Part shown: positions 13,830-25,779 of the stretch, piece by piece
Layout: each line of letters opens with the position of its first letter
Numbering within the stretch: the stretch's first letter is position 1
Source of the DNA: Tubiluchus corallicola
Lineage: Eukaryota; Priapulida; Priapulimorpha; Priapulimorphida; Tubiluchidae
Assembly: GCA_030141605.1 (NCBI GenBank)
Contig: JAQGDQ010000038.1
Coordinates: forward strand, 186,001 to 250,000
Direction: 5' to 3'
Length of the DNA: 64,000 bases
Notes under the pieces: model-generated
What the model saw: the letters and a program-made list of their open reading frames with translations, nothing else
What the model was told of the DNA's origin: nothing
The model's database searches: none
Position numbers and translations under genes: made by a program

Positions 13830-14530
13830 AGATGAGTTTTGGTGATATTATTTACCGCTATATAATAAACAATAGGATTACCCCCTATCTGGAGGACAAT
13901 GATCTGATTGGCGAAGAACAAACAAGCTTTAGAGGTGGATATAGCAGATTATTATTAGGTCATGTGTTTACATTGAAATGCATTACTGACATTAATTAAA
14001 TAGAATTGAGTTTAAGAGATTTTTACAGTTTTCAATTTTTGATTACAAAAAAGCCTTTGATAGTGTGCATCATATCGGTTTATAGCAAGTCATTTAAGTG
14101 AAACTCAATAGGAAGCCCCAAACATTTAATCTTTCTTGATTCAAACGTGACGTTTTGAGCTTGATTAAACAAATGTTTCTGCCAACTTGAATTTCCCACC
14201 ATAATTGAAAACAATACCAACAAAAGTTATTCACAACTTTTAATTGACAGTTACTATAATAAAACTGAGAAACATTCTTAATTATACCCTTGAAAGGTAT
14301 AATTATTTGAATTTTATCTACATTAATTTCAAGCTTAGAGCAACACAATAGTGTAGAGCTGCATTAAGAGCAGCTTGTAACTCGCAAGTTGATTCGGCTA
14401 AAATTAAAGTATTATCAGCGTAAAGAAGTAAATACAGTTTAAGATAGACCTCAATGTCATCATCACTTAAATCCTGTCAAGTAACTTCTTTCAGAAAATT
14501 TAAACCATGTAGTATTAGTAGTAGTAAAAT
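13830..14530. mobile_element. Second non-LTR retrotransposon remnant with an internal inversion
   Basis: The plus strand at 13835-14080 encodes early reverse-transcriptase motifs: NNRITPYLEDNDLIGEEQ, then FDYKKAFDSVHHIGL. From about 14095 to 14510 the matching later part lies on the minus strand: DLSDDDIEVYLKLYLLLYADN (catalytic box YADN in place of YADD), AESTCELQAALNA, then a NVDKIQIIIPF and FYYSNCQLKVVNNF region. It resembles the L2-like clade more than the neighbouring element. The two halves meet near 14090 with their 3' sides together, so a piece of one element has been inverted. Stops are present; not functional. Confidence 0.7.
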
Positions 14531-15871
14531 CTTTGTTTGCCATTAGAAGTAAAAAACATTTACCATCATAATAAAAGACAGACAATCAGTGTTAGTTCAT
14601 ATAAAAACATACACTGTTCTCGGCAAATGCGTCTGGTGCAAGCTAAACTATATGTGCAACTAGAAATTCAAAAATAAAATATAAACTAGTTTAGTAAGGT
14701 CTAGGAAAAATGAAATTATGATTTGAGTAAGTATCATTGTGTTCATATGTCGGATATTCAAAACGAGTCATTAAATGTTTTTTTAATTTAACACCGTTAG
14801 GCAGTTTGCATTTGTTTATTTAAGAGTTTGGGCAAATTCCAGACATTTGAACTAATGAAAAACCAAACCACCTGGTTGATGATTGTTAGTATGAAAAAGC
14901 GGAAATGTCCGGGGAGAACGAGACGTATGGTAAGCCTAAATTTACCAAAATGTCAGGAGTAAACTAAGACACGTCTGATGTCTTTGACAGCCATTATAAT
15001 AATATAATTATTATGACAATAGCATTTAATAAGTAAAAACCTCTTGCATCAATAGTAATGGTATTATTATCATTTACGTTTTAGGTTGGCTACTCAAAGG
15101 ATTTATTGCTCAGTAACTGTGCCACAGTAAATGTATGCAAGGAAGTTCTCTTTTATTTTGCCATGCAAGTTAAAGGGTCTTACTGGTGCATCGTGTTTGA
15201 TTAGGTAAAAATACTAAACTTTCTAGAGTTACGTATAGCATTGTATTACATTTTTGTCATTTGTTATACACTGTAGCATAATTACTGTTTATTCGTTTAG
15301 AGTTATTTGTCTAGAAGGTGTACTCCAAAGGCATGTTAATTCCTTGTGTCACTTCTATGAATTGTATTTATATACAACTAAACCATTTTAAGTACATTAT
15401 GTGACATTATGTACTTACTTCGTATGATATTGTATGAAAAAGACCATTTGTAATAAATTTTCATTTGAACCAATTCATTTATAGGGCTGGTCATCATAAA
15501 TGAAAAAGTCAATTTTGAATTCTCGAAACAAAACATTTTATTTTCACTGAGTGCAAGTCTTGATAGTGCTGAGTCGAGAAGTTTGTTGGAATAAACTACC
15601 CCAACTATTGATACTGGTACTTCAGTGCTGAGATCTTCAGCTTCTGACTTTATGACTGCTTCTCGATGCAAATTATTTGTAAACATTACTAAAAAAATTT
15701 TCTTGTAACCTTAGTTTTTCCAACAAACAAAACTCTATAAACTGATACAAATTTATTTTGTAATTTTCACTTTCTCTTCAAAAAGTGCCACTTACCTCCT
15801 ATAACAGGGAGGACATCGAGTTGAGTAATCTGATGCTACTCATATGACAGATACAAAATTAATATTTTCAG
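14531..15871. other. Intergenic region upstream of the sirtuin
   Basis: AT-rich. It should contain the sirtuin promoter and the missing first exon(s) with the mitochondrial targeting sequence, but none could be picked out. A minus-strand reading frame at 15378-15686 (peptide text SEAEDLSTEVPVSIVGVV) looks less random than its surroundings. I do not recognise it and cannot show that it is expressed. Confidence 0.35.
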
Positions 15872-18800
15872 CTTCTCAAAAGGACTGTTTTTTGGACGTC
15901 ACAGTGCATCAACAAAAGGGGATGGTGGTAGCCATACTGTTGAGGGTATTGCTAAACAAATTCAGGATGGAAAAAGAAAAAATATCATAGTGATGGCTGG
16001 AGCTGGTATCAGTACCCCAAGTGGTATTCCTGATTTTCGGTATGCGAAAGAATAGTATTTTTCTTCCATTTTATTTCGTTTTGCCTTACTGTGTTAAAAA
16101 AGAATGCAGCCACTGATAAAGACATTTGTATCCATAGTTAGCTATTAAGTGCATTGCACTTATTAACCGAGCCTTATTACACTTATAATTAAGACACTGC
16201 ATTATCTCATGCACGCGATTGCTTTCTCCTACATAAAATGTTTGCTTCCTTCGTATACTTGCTGTTCACTTAGCCTTTCTAACATAATGTTTAGGTAGCC
16301 GTGCATAATCTACCTATTGTAATAAAATATTCTGTAGCCAGTGTAAAGACACAGAATTTATATTTTATAAATGAAATGGGTGATTTTAATTGATGTAAAA
16401 AGCCAACATGTGACTCATTAAATTAATTCAGTTTTAAATTATTTTTATATTCACACTGAATCTCAATGTCAAAAGATGTAATTGCAACACTTATATCTTT
16501 ACAAGAACTGTGGTGAAATACTTCATGGAGATCTTAAATTGTTTTACTTTTTCCAGCTACTTTTGAGGGCTGTAACTATGAGTACCTCAAAAGTTAACTG
16601 ACTCTATTTTTGTCATGTGCTGTATGACAAATCTTTGAGAAACAGAAATCTTGAAAACTTAAAAATTTGTACCGAAACAAGCTTGGTCTTTTTGGTTACA
16701 ATAATCTAGTTGCTAAAATATAAATTAAAAAGATATATTAGATTAGATACAGACTGAACTGCCGTAATTGATAATTATGGTTGTTCAGAATTGAATGTTT
16801 AATAGTGATCGATTACATAGATCTTAAAAAAATACATAATGGCCTGTCCCATAAGACATGTTTCTTCTGGATTTTAGTTAAATAAGCATGTACAATTTTT
16901 ACATTTTGTTGTAGTCATTTTTAATCATGTCAAAAAATAGTTATGAATTTGTTTGTACAGTCAGTGCCACTCGATTATAACATTTTACCTAGTACTTTTT
17001 AATATTTTGTATATATACCTGTTTAGTCAACTCAGCCATTTGTATTAGTAACCATTTATATTACTTTGCTGTTTCCACGCACTGCAGTTGGTTTTGTTAC
17101 CTGCTGTATATTGACAATTGACTCCTATTGTATAACTTTATAATATTATGTATCTACATCTACAGCATTTGTGTCTAGGTCACCAGGAACGGGCTTGTAT
17201 GACAATATTCAAAAGTACCATATAAGGAACCCTACAGATATATTTGACATTTTTTTCTTCCGGGAAAACCCTCAGCCATTTTTTACAATAGCAAAGGTGC
17301 GTTGCCTTGGAAACAGTAAGTGTCTTTGTATGTAATACAGGTAAAACTTGTGTTATTGTGTTGTAATGTTAATTTCTGAACTGTACAATTTCCTTAATTT
17401 GTGAGTCTTCCATTTGTTAGGTGATGAATTATTGGTTATTAATTTTTGTATAATTACTGGAAATACTTTTTGTAGGAATTATGGCCTGGTAATTACAGAC
17501 CGAATGCTTTGCATTACTTTGTTCGTCTTCTGCATGATAAGGGGATACTGCTAAGAATGTATACACAAAATATTGATGGATTGGAACGACGTACGTAACT
17601 GTTAATTTTTTTGTTGCCTGGCAAACACTGCAAAAATGTTGACGAAGTACATCAGCGTTGTGGTTTGATTGCCAGCCCTAAGTAATCAATAAGTCAATAA
17701 GACTATCCAAAATTTTGCAATATATTTTCTGTGATAATATTTTGTTGCCAGATGCATACATTTGTTTTTGTTTACGTTTTTTTCTTGAAGTTTTACCTTT
17801 CGTAATAGAAAGTATATTGAAATGTAATACGTAATCCTTTCTGTTTTCTTGTGCAGTTGCTGGTCTACCTCCAAAAAAACTAGTCGAAGCTCATGGCACT
17901 TTTACATCCGCAACTTGTACTGTGTGTAGGACAAAATATACGGGTAAAGAGATAGAGGTATGCTGTGGTTTATTTATTTAAACAGTGAAAGCATCAGAAA
18001 TGTACTTGAGTTTTACCTAATGACATGAATAAATTAGATGATAATAATAGGTATAACTTCTTTTCAGAAAGAAATTTTCGATTCCGCAATTCCAATGTGT
18101 CGTGTGCATGGATGTGATGTAAGTACTGTTCAACTAGTTTATGACTTCTACTTTTCACATATTCTTCGATTCTCAAAAATTTTCTGCTGTACTGCTGGCA
18201 ATTACTAGCGTAAAGTTGTTATTTTAGTTAATTCTTTATAATTTTTTTTCAAGATTATAGTTAGTGATGGAATAAACAAACAACTTTTCTAAATCACATC
18301 TGTTTGAAAAAGGGAAATCGAATAGTTGGCTGTGCCTGAATTTAAACCAGGACCTTTGGACAACTCGTTTAACACATAACTTCTGGACAACACAGCCCCT
18401 TGATCTTAATTCAATCTTTAGTAGCTTTCTAACTAACTTTTCATTTCCAAGTTATTATTAATAACTATACTGTATCACATAGTAAACTAATACTTGAAAA
18501 TGTTGGATTGGTTGGCTGGATTAAATTAAGACTGGCCTTAGGAGGCAGTGTTATCTAGTGGCTCTAGGATTGTACTTGTAATCTAAATGTCCCTATTTAA
18601 ATTAAGGCTTTGTCCTGATCTTCTATTTTTGCTTCAAATTTTGTTTCTTGGTTTCATTCCATTATATTGTTTTATTTTAACCATTAAGTTTTAATATTGA
18701 AATGTACCCATGCTTAAACATAAATTTTATTATTTTTACTATTATTATTATAGGGTATTATCAAACCAAATATAGTGTTTTTTGGAGAGCAGCTGCCAGA

Positions 18801-21208
18801 CACATTCTACATGTACTTGGCGGATTTTCCCCAAGCAGATTTGCTTATAGTAATGGGAACTTCACTTGAGGTATTATATCGTAAGTTGCAATTTGTGCAG
18901 GGTGCAAATTTAGCATTTTTTCAACCAGAAAGGGGGATGGGCAACTAAGAAATCTGCCTGTCCCGACAACATTTTTTCACTGTTTAGAGAATCCTATACA
19001 ATATTAATTTTGTACAACGATTTGCAACATTACATAGCATATTTCTCTTTATGCACTTTTTTTTTTGTCCAACCTGCACTCAACAGCAAATTCCTCATTC
19101 AAGTCATTTTCATAAAAACTCCAAACACTGTTTTTATTTTTCGGCTGTTGTGCTGTCAGTACATGTGGGTGCAGCACTGGTTGACAAGTAATTGTATCCA
19201 ACGGCATCATGAGAAGTGACTACAACAGAGCTTAATCAATCTTCGTCTTACCTTTGTATAAAAAATATGGAAATATTAACTGCACACAGTTTAGTCAAAT
19301 ATATTTCTATTGCATCTGATTTCTTTCTTATTTTTGCCTTTTTAAAACAATTTGTTTGGTGCAAAAGTAACCACAGCAGTTCAAATCTAGCCTGCACCAG
19401 CGAGATTGTCATTATTAACGAGCGACATCCTCGTAGTAACAAGCGAGTGAAAACTTTTTGTTGTTTTGTGTTTGGATGTTTTTTTAGACAACCAGACTAA
19501 TTGAAACTAACACCGTACACATGCAGTTTTACTTTTGTGTAAGCGGGGTGTCACTAACTGCTAGTTTGCCTCGGAAAAGATGAAAGGTTTCATTAATATG
19601 TAGTGAACATGGCAAGCTTTGTTTACTGGGACTGGTGTACAAATGATGTCTACCTGTTTCAGGCAGATTTACCGGAATTTCCGGGAGGAGCAGGGTTAAA
19701 TTTGCACCCTATCACAAACAGACAACTTGTGTATACTCAAAGCCATTCAGTGAGTCGGCTATGACCCTGATCAGCAAAAATGCATTCCGCTGCTTTTTGT
19801 TTAATACTAGATAAACTTATTTATGTAATTTGCTAACAGGTAGAGCCTTTCGCCAGCATAGCTGAATCAGTAACCCGAGGAACACCGAGACTCTTATTAA
19901 ATCAGCACGTTGTGGGGACATTTAGATTTGAAATGGCAAATGATGTAGTGATGGAAGGTAATATACTAACAAATGAAAAGCGTTCATTGATAGTTATATA
20001 GTAAGTCATCGTTTAACGACTCCCCGTTTAGCGACGTTTCGTTTTAACGACGCTGAACATTTGACACTTTTTCACTTAACGACGCACCATTTCATTTTGG
20101 CGACAATTTCTTTGCTTTGCTCAAAGCCAATTTTCATTTTATCAATAACTTTTACTTAATTTAATGACTGAAAACAGTACATATTGTGTTTTTCTGTTCT
20201 GGCCTTGGCTTTGACTATGCTGCATTGTTTATTGTTTAACCGCTGCCTAGACTTGAACGTCAATTAAGAGAAACTGTTAGCTAGGTAAGTGATTTATAGG
20301 TGGTTACAAGCAAGCAGAAAGAAAATATTTATTAGAAACCTGAGTAAAACTCATAAAATGTTTAATTTATATGATTTAAGCAGCATTGATTTTTGCCTCT
20401 GAAACGTATCCCAATTCTTTTACATTACTTTCTGTGGAAGTCTTAGCTTCGTTTGACAGTGTTTCACTTAACGTTGCGTTTTGCTGGAACGCACTAGCGT
20501 CGTTAAGCGAGGACTTACTATATGCTAATTATGCTACTATTTTACACTTTTTCCGAGTTTAAAAGATCTCGGAATTTAGAATCATTTTTGAATTTAGATA
20601 AACGTGTTTTTGATGCGAGATTCCTTATCAGGTGATTTACTTTTGCATAGTGTGGGGTGCATAGTGATCAAACCCGAGGTGTTATAATTTGGCAAGTGTT
20701 GAAACATGCGCAATGCGCAACACTTCACTAAAGGAATGCCAGTACTATCAAAATTTTCGTACATTAATTTTATTGTGAATGATTTTGACTTACACACTAT
20801 TGTACTATTGTAACATACAATATTTCAATAAAATGAACCAACCTCACTGCCTCAAAAGTAAAAACCTGGATCGAGTTAAGACATACTAAAGAAAAACTAA
20901 ACACAAACTAATTTCAGTGCTTATTAGAGTACTTTAAATAGCATTAATATTAATAATAGTAATTTGTCGCTCCCTTAACTAAGTGGTGCATCACAGTGTA
21001 CGTTAAACATGCATAATAAGATGACACTAATTTTCAAACTTTGAAAGTACAATGGTATGAGTTTACACTTTTATGCAGAGTTATTGTCTTCTGTTCTGCA
21101 GGAGACCTGCTGACACAATTGGATAGACTTGTATCTCTTACCGGATGGAAAGAGGAATTGCAGCAACTGATGGAGAAATGTGAAAGCAGTTTTGCTGATG
21201 AACCCTAG
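15872..21208 (+). CDS. SIRT3: SIRT3-like NAD-dependent protein deacylase (5' partial)
   Basis: Class I sirtuin; the family removes acyl groups from lysines with NAD as co-substrate, and SIRT3 acts in mitochondria. Exons: 15872-16039, 17179-17296, 17476-17590, 17857-17957, 18068-18118, 18754-18870, 19840-19957, 21102-21208; phases agree and give 297 codons before the TAG stop. Motifs: [14 protein letters not shown] (NAD binding), [18 protein letters not shown] with the catalytic His, [26 protein letters not shown], and a C-terminal [22 protein letters not shown] and SLEVEPFAS match SIRT3 better than SIRT2. The first zinc pair is CTVC, but the second is C-x4-C (CRVHGC) rather than the usual C-x2-C. 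Exon 1 begins in phase 2, so at least one upstream exon with the start and any targeting peptide is missing from this model. Confidence 0.92.
18325..18415 (-). repeat. tRNA-derived SINE-like fragment
   Basis: On the minus strand it reads a B-box-like GGTTTAAATTC preceded by tRNA-like text GTTAAACGAGTTGTCC. In a sirtuin intron, about 120 bp before a plus-strand copy of a similar unit. Weak support; a degenerate tRNA pseudogene is equally possible. Confidence 0.35.
18535..18680 (+). repeat. SINE-like repeat, same family as the 24.4-25.1 kb copies
   Basis: Contains ATCTAGTGGCTCTAGGATTG followed by ACTTGTAATCTAAATGTCCC and a degenerate B-box. The later tail GCTTCAAATTTTG resembles the tails of the three copies at 24.4-25.1 kb. 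The ACTTGTAATxxAAATGTCCC block recurs near 25010. This is consistent with a tRNA-derived SINE. Confidence 0.5.
19999..20520. mobile_element. Non-autonomous pogo/Tigger-like element, copy 1 (522 bp)
   Basis: Terminal inverted repeats TAGTAAGTCATCGTTTAACG (left) and, reverse complemented on the right, TAGTAAGTCCTCGCTTAACG. TA flanks lie at 19997-19998 and 20521-20522. Internal sequence is shared with 53301-54012, including runs on GCTTTGCTCAAA and the CAAGCAAGCAGAAAGAAA block. No transposase. It sits in the last sirtuin intron. Family assignment rests on the TA duplication and the CAGT-like ends. Confidence 0.8.
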
Positions 21209-21345
21209 TCACAGTATGAAATAACAGAACATTGCTCTCAACTCTTAATTGGAAGTCATGAAAAAATAACTAGGAATGTAGTCAATGATAATTATATATC
21301 TTAATATGCATGATAAATATATTGTATTTTTGTGTCTATAACATG

Positions 21346-21855
21346 CAGTGGCGGCTCGTGTATAGGTACTGTGGTTCTGTTTTCACTCATTATTATCGAT
21401 AATATTCACTCTAATAATCTTTTTTCTTTGGTTCTTTCTTTATACTTGTGTGGAACTTGAGCAAGTGAGGGAAATACAATTTGCTTCACAGCCCAAGCAA
21501 CGTGGTATTTGCCTGTTGTGAGCACGCGGCTATGCGCACATATCGGAGATAAGACGCTGTACTCTAGGTAGAAGAGTACTGTCACCACTGCAGTACATGT
21601 TGTTAGTTGTCATGTGCTTAAAAGCCATGTATCGACATGTTCTTGAACTGCGACAATTTAGGCTATTCCTAAGAAAACAATATTTTTTGTTTAGGGGTTT
21701 ATCTAGGTTATATTTAAATTAGTTTGTTTGTTTAAAATTACAATTACAACATTATAATTACATATGTTTGTTTTGTTTTACACAGTATTAAAACAATGGC
21801 TAAAGTATTTTTAATTTTGCAGCACCCCACTAATTTTAGCTATGAGCCACCACTG
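21346..21855. mobile_element. hAT-like non-autonomous element (510 bp)
   Basis: The left end reads CAGTGGCGGCTCGT; the right end reads ATGAGCCACCACTG, its reverse complement with two mismatches. These are hAT-type ends. The 8-bp flanks are ATAACATG and ATTTTATG, only partly alike, so the target duplication has decayed or the end is off by a little. No transposase inside. It starts 138 bp after the sirtuin stop codon and may lie in the 3' UTR. Confidence 0.65.
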
Positions 21856-22756
21856 ATTTTATGTCATTAAAATATTAGTTTTACTTTATGGGTATATATT
21901 GTTTAGTAAATGCCTTGCAGATCAAAAAAAGAAAATGTATGTTGACAAATATACAAATTTTTTATTTATGAAGCCTAGTTGTACAACCAGATCTTTCTAG
22001 AAAAAGATTCATTGCTTCCTTTTAGTTGTCACAGAGATCAAGATGATTTTACGTAAAACTAATTAATTTCTGTAAATGGTAAAACTGCTCTTTATTTATA
22101 CTTTAGATGGAAAAGAAATTGATGTTGTTAAACTTAAAACTTGTATTCTAAAGGCAGTAGGGAATATGACACTTTTATGAAAAACTGAAATATGACATTT
22201 CTAACATAAAGTATGTTTAATACTGTCATCACAAATGATTGATTTCTTAACATTAAAACTGTGTGCAAAGGCATTTGTTACAGAAGTAATTTTTTAAGGA
22301 TTGTTTTAATAAATTATGCTAATAATTCTAGTTTTTTAGTATTGTAAGGAAACGTAATCATTCATTAACAGTGCCTAAATTCACAATGCCACACAGAGAC
22401 CAGTTATTTGTACATTTTTTACTAATATATTTCATGAAGTTTAGCTATGCATGTTCTTTAAGTACAGGAATTTAAAAATGTTATCTTTCTTAAAATAAAA
22501 TGGTATAAAAGTAAGTTTTGATTGTGGAATTTTTCAGAACATATGCGAGTTAGATACTTTATGGAGCAATTGGCATTTCATTTCGAAGTTGTCATAAGAA
22601 CATGATGTACATCATCTGTATATCAAACTGAATAATTATTAAACAAAAACTATGACATCATATCCCCAAACTAATTGGGTGAATCAAAATGATCATAAGC
22701 TTTTAAAATCTCTTGTGCATCTGGCCATGGTTCTCTTGGCTAACAACTTGCTCTAG
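21856..22756. other. Intergenic space between convergent sirtuin and P450 genes
   Basis: The sirtuin (plus) and the first P450 (minus) end toward each other here. AT-rich with many A and T runs, as expected of 3' UTRs. No coding region or repeat recognised. Confidence 0.5.
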
Positions 22757-24289
22757 TCATTTTGGTGCCATGTCATGAAATTCAACTGGAATGTCTGATC
22801 CAGGTGTCAACAATGCTTTTAACTTTGGCACAAGTTCGCCGTTTCCGTGTAACCGTAAACTGAATTTCTGAACCAGTCGTGCAATCATTAAGTGAAGTTC
22901 CAGTTCAGCTATCCTACGACCCACGCAGCTTCGAACCCCAAACCCAAATGGTAATGAAGAAAAGGGCTCTATGCTTGGACTGTCCGCACTCCGCAGCCAC
23001 CGTTCTGGTTTGAATGACAAAGGATTCTCAAATATGTTTGCATCTCTTCCCATATAATAAACATCAGCTGCCATAACTGTTCCTTTTGGTATGTGATACC
23101 CTCTAAAAACCACATCGGTGAGAGCAACTCTAGGAACATGCACGACATTTGGGTACAAACGTAGAGTCTCCTTGACGACGGCCTTTAGATAAGACAGTTT
23201 GGATAGGTGACTTACACTTGGTAAAGAACCTTTAGTTACTTCTCGAACACTGTTTCGAAGTTTCTCTTGAACTTGTTCATTAGCAGCAAGGCTATGTATT
23301 GCAAAACACAGTGTGTTAGATGTGGTATCTACCCCTGCCAACAGCAGTTCTGTTACATTAGAGTAAACTTCACGTTGAGTTAACTTTGGATTTTTTATCA
23401 GATGTGCCAAAAATGATTTCTGGGTCTGATCAGGAGCATCAACGATTTGTTTCACTTTCTCGTCAATGTGAGTGCGGGCATAGTTAAAAATTGTATCCCA
23501 GTGTAAACAGTATTTCTTCCAGATGGGAGTGTTCCATTTACGCTGCAGTTCAGGCATAATAAAGGCAAAAGCATTCATCGTAAACATTTTGTTAATGGTA
23601 GTTATAAATTCCTGGGATATTTCGGGAATTGGCTCTTGCAAACATCCCATTCGTTTTTCAAACAAAATGGTTCCCACGGATTCCATTGACCATTTATACG
23701 CTTCATTTGGAAATAACTTGACATACCCATTTGTTTGTCTGATGAGTCGTATTCGATTCACCATGTCTGTTATCACTTCATTGAGTTGAACGTCAAAGTT
23801 TTGTATAATCTGAGGTCGTAGAATTTGCTTGCTCATTGCTGTTCGCATACGATGCCAATCACTTCCTTCAGCTGTCAAAATTCCATCTGCTTCGCCTCTG
23901 TCTTCTCTATACAGCAGCCACGGCGTCATGTGAGCTCTCTTTGGAAACTGACCTGCATTGCGAAATATGTGCCGCACCATCTCCAAGTCGCAAGTTATAA
24001 CTACTCTGTGTGTCCCTGGAATATCACTTCGAAACGTCTTGCCGAATTTATCATAATCTCTTTTTGTCAGCAAGTGCATTTTCTGGTAATTCAGCATTTT
24101 ATAAATGAAGCGTAAAGTACTGCTTAATCCACTAGAACCTGGGATATCTTCATAATTCTTGATAGTGTCGGTTTCGCTAATGTCTCTAGTTAGGGTTGTC
24201 ATTGTCAGCACTTGTTGCTTTTTGCTGGAGACAGGTTTTAAAACCAAATTAGCAAAAGGTCTGCCCTTTACTGTCCTCGTTAAATGCAT
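22757..24289 (-). CDS. Mitochondrial-clan cytochrome P450, copy A (intronless, 510 aa)
   Basis: A complete single-exon P450. In order: the C-helix WHRMR (residues 145-149), the I-helix oxygen-binding AGVDTT (318-323), the K-helix ETLR (374-377), FKPERW (426-431) and the heme-ligand loop FGFGVRSCVG (448-457, Cys455), followed by RRIAELE. The SKQILRP text after the C-helix and the RR after the heme loop are typical of the mitochondrial clan (CYP10/24/27-like), which takes electrons from adrenodoxin and oxidises steroids, sterols or other lipids; the substrate is not predictable here. The basic N-terminus (MHLTRTVKGRPF) fits a matrix-targeting peptide. ATG at 24289, stop at 22757. Tandem partner of the gene at 27125. 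No frameshift. Animal mitochondrial P450 genes usually have many introns, so the lack of introns is odd. Confidence 0.95.
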   Translation of the reverse strand: MHLTRTVKGRPFANLVLKPVSSKKQQVLTMTTLTRDISETDTIKNYEDIPGSSGLSSTLRFIYKMLNYQKMHLLTKRDYDKFGKTFRSDIPGTHRVVITCDLEMVRHIFRNAGQFPKRAHMTPWLLYREDRGEADGILTAEGSDWHRMRTAMSKQILRPQIIQNFDVQLNEVITDMVNRIRLIRQTNGYVKLFPNEAYKWSMESVGTILFEKRMGCLQEPIPEISQEFITTINKMFTMNAFAFIMPELQRKWNTPIWKKYCLHWDTIFNYARTHIDEKVKQIVDAPDQTQKSFLAHLIKNPKLTQREVYSNVTELLLAGVDTTSNTLCFAIHSLAANEQVQEKLRNSVREVTKGSLPSVSHLSKLSYLKAVVKETLRLYPNVVHVPRVALTDVVFRGYHIPKGTVMAADVYYMGRDANIFENPLSFKPERWLRSADSPSIEPFSSLPFGFGVRSCVGRRIAELELHLMIARLVQKFSLRLHGNGELVPKLKALLTPGSDIPVEFHDMAPK

Positions 24290-24389
24290 CTTGTTTAGTT
24301 ATTTTACTGAAACACACACTTTTAGTTACAGTTGTGACAGTATGATCAGGTGTCATAACGTCTGCACCACATTAATCATCGGCAAACCA

Positions 24390-25115
24390 GGAACGATGCC
24401 ATAACCGCTAGACCACTAGCAATTTTGGGGGTACCTGCTTCAGATACAGGTTTGGTCCCAACTTTTTCACACTTTCTCCGTTTCAGACAAGTTTGGCTTC
24501 AAAATTAAATAAGTATGTGTCTGTTTCACCATTAATAAATAATCTTGAAATTAAGATTATAAATAATTAATTGTCCATGAATCCTTTCACACTCTAAATT
24601 CTTACAAAAAACCTACATATTGGTTAGTTATTACTTTAATGAAAGTCACATACACTTGAAATGGACTGGTTGGTAAGCTTAAGGATTGTTAAGACATGCC
24701 GCAATCACTAGGACTGAGCAGTCTAAGGCTTTGGATTGGTAATCTAGGGGACTGGTCTCTGGTACAAATCCTGGTTAAGTACCAACATTTCACGTTTTTT
24801 CTGACAAGTTTGGCTTCAAAGATCAATAACTGTAGGCTCATTATAGCATTAATAAATAATCTAATTAGTCAGTAATTACTTTAAAATGTAATAGGCAAAT
24901 TAATATTGAGGAAAGCCAAAGGAACAAATTCATTGATAGGACTGCGGTAAAACCTGCCACACAATCTCTGGGGCTCAGTAGTCTACTCTAGTGGTCATAG
25001 CGCCACACTTGTAATACAAATGTCCCTGGTTCATAACCTTTTCGCATTTCCCATTTTTTGGGCAAGTTTGGTTTAAAAATTCGATAACTGTTTGTTACAA
25101 TATTGATCATTATCA
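24390..25115 (+). repeat. Cluster of three SINE-like units in direct orientation
   Basis: Three related units start near 24395, 24700 and 24968. Each opens with tRNA-like text (for example CTCAGTAGTCTACTCTAGTG then a B-box-like GGTTCATAACC near 25028) and shares a tail. The tail comprises ACAAGTTTGGCTTCAAA in the first two, GCAAGTTTGGTTTAAAA in the third, and ATTAATAAATAATC in two copies. They lie directly upstream of P450 copy A and may include its promoter. The SINE assignment is inference from internal Pol III box-like motifs. Confidence 0.55.
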
Positions 25116-25779
25116 ATGAAGTGCAGAACGTAACTGATAGATACAGCACGGATACGAAGGTATTGCCTTTGATATTTATCATAAACTCTAAGACAATTTT
25201 TATGTAAAGTCAGTGAGCGAGATCATAATAAACAGATGTACTGCTTTACATTTAGTCTTCCACCGTATACTTGTTTGGTAGACGAAACTCAATCACTTGT
25301 TACTTGGTGTTCAAACTCCAACGTCACTTTTCATTTTAGTACATTCAGAAATAATAGTCAAAACAGCCATTCTGAACAAAACTGGTACGACAAGCAGATT
25401 AACTACTACTGTAGCTACGCCGAGACAGACTCTGCGAGGTATTTCCGTGCGTAGCAACACAAATTTCACAACCTTATTGAAAAATGAAAAATATATAAAT
25501 AGCCTAGCACGTTACGTCACAACTCGTATGAGCAGTATCAATAATTCAAGGACAAAAATTTCCCCTTGAAACAGATGTACGAGAAGCTCAAGAACGGGTG
25601 CTAAATGCGAACCTATTCGTTTGCGTTTTGCTGGCTGATATTTTTTCTGCACAGTTTCTTTGTTGTAATTTATACGGCCATTAAGTTATTTGCATTGCAG
25701 TGTAAGTTGTGTAACGTAATTTAAAACCGTTGCTACGATTCCTCGACTTGCTATTGTGTAATCTACATGAATATACCAG

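Noticed and set aside
23523-24404. Open frames on the plus strand across both P450 genes (also 27900-28847)
   Set aside because: They are antisense shadows of strongly conserved minus-strand P450 coding sequence and are similar in both copies only because the genes are.
24968-25040. tRNA-like sequence with A-box and B-box-like words
   Set aside because: It does not fold into a convincing cloverleaf and recurs with a shared non-tRNA tail, so it was called a SINE-like repeat rather than a tRNA gene.
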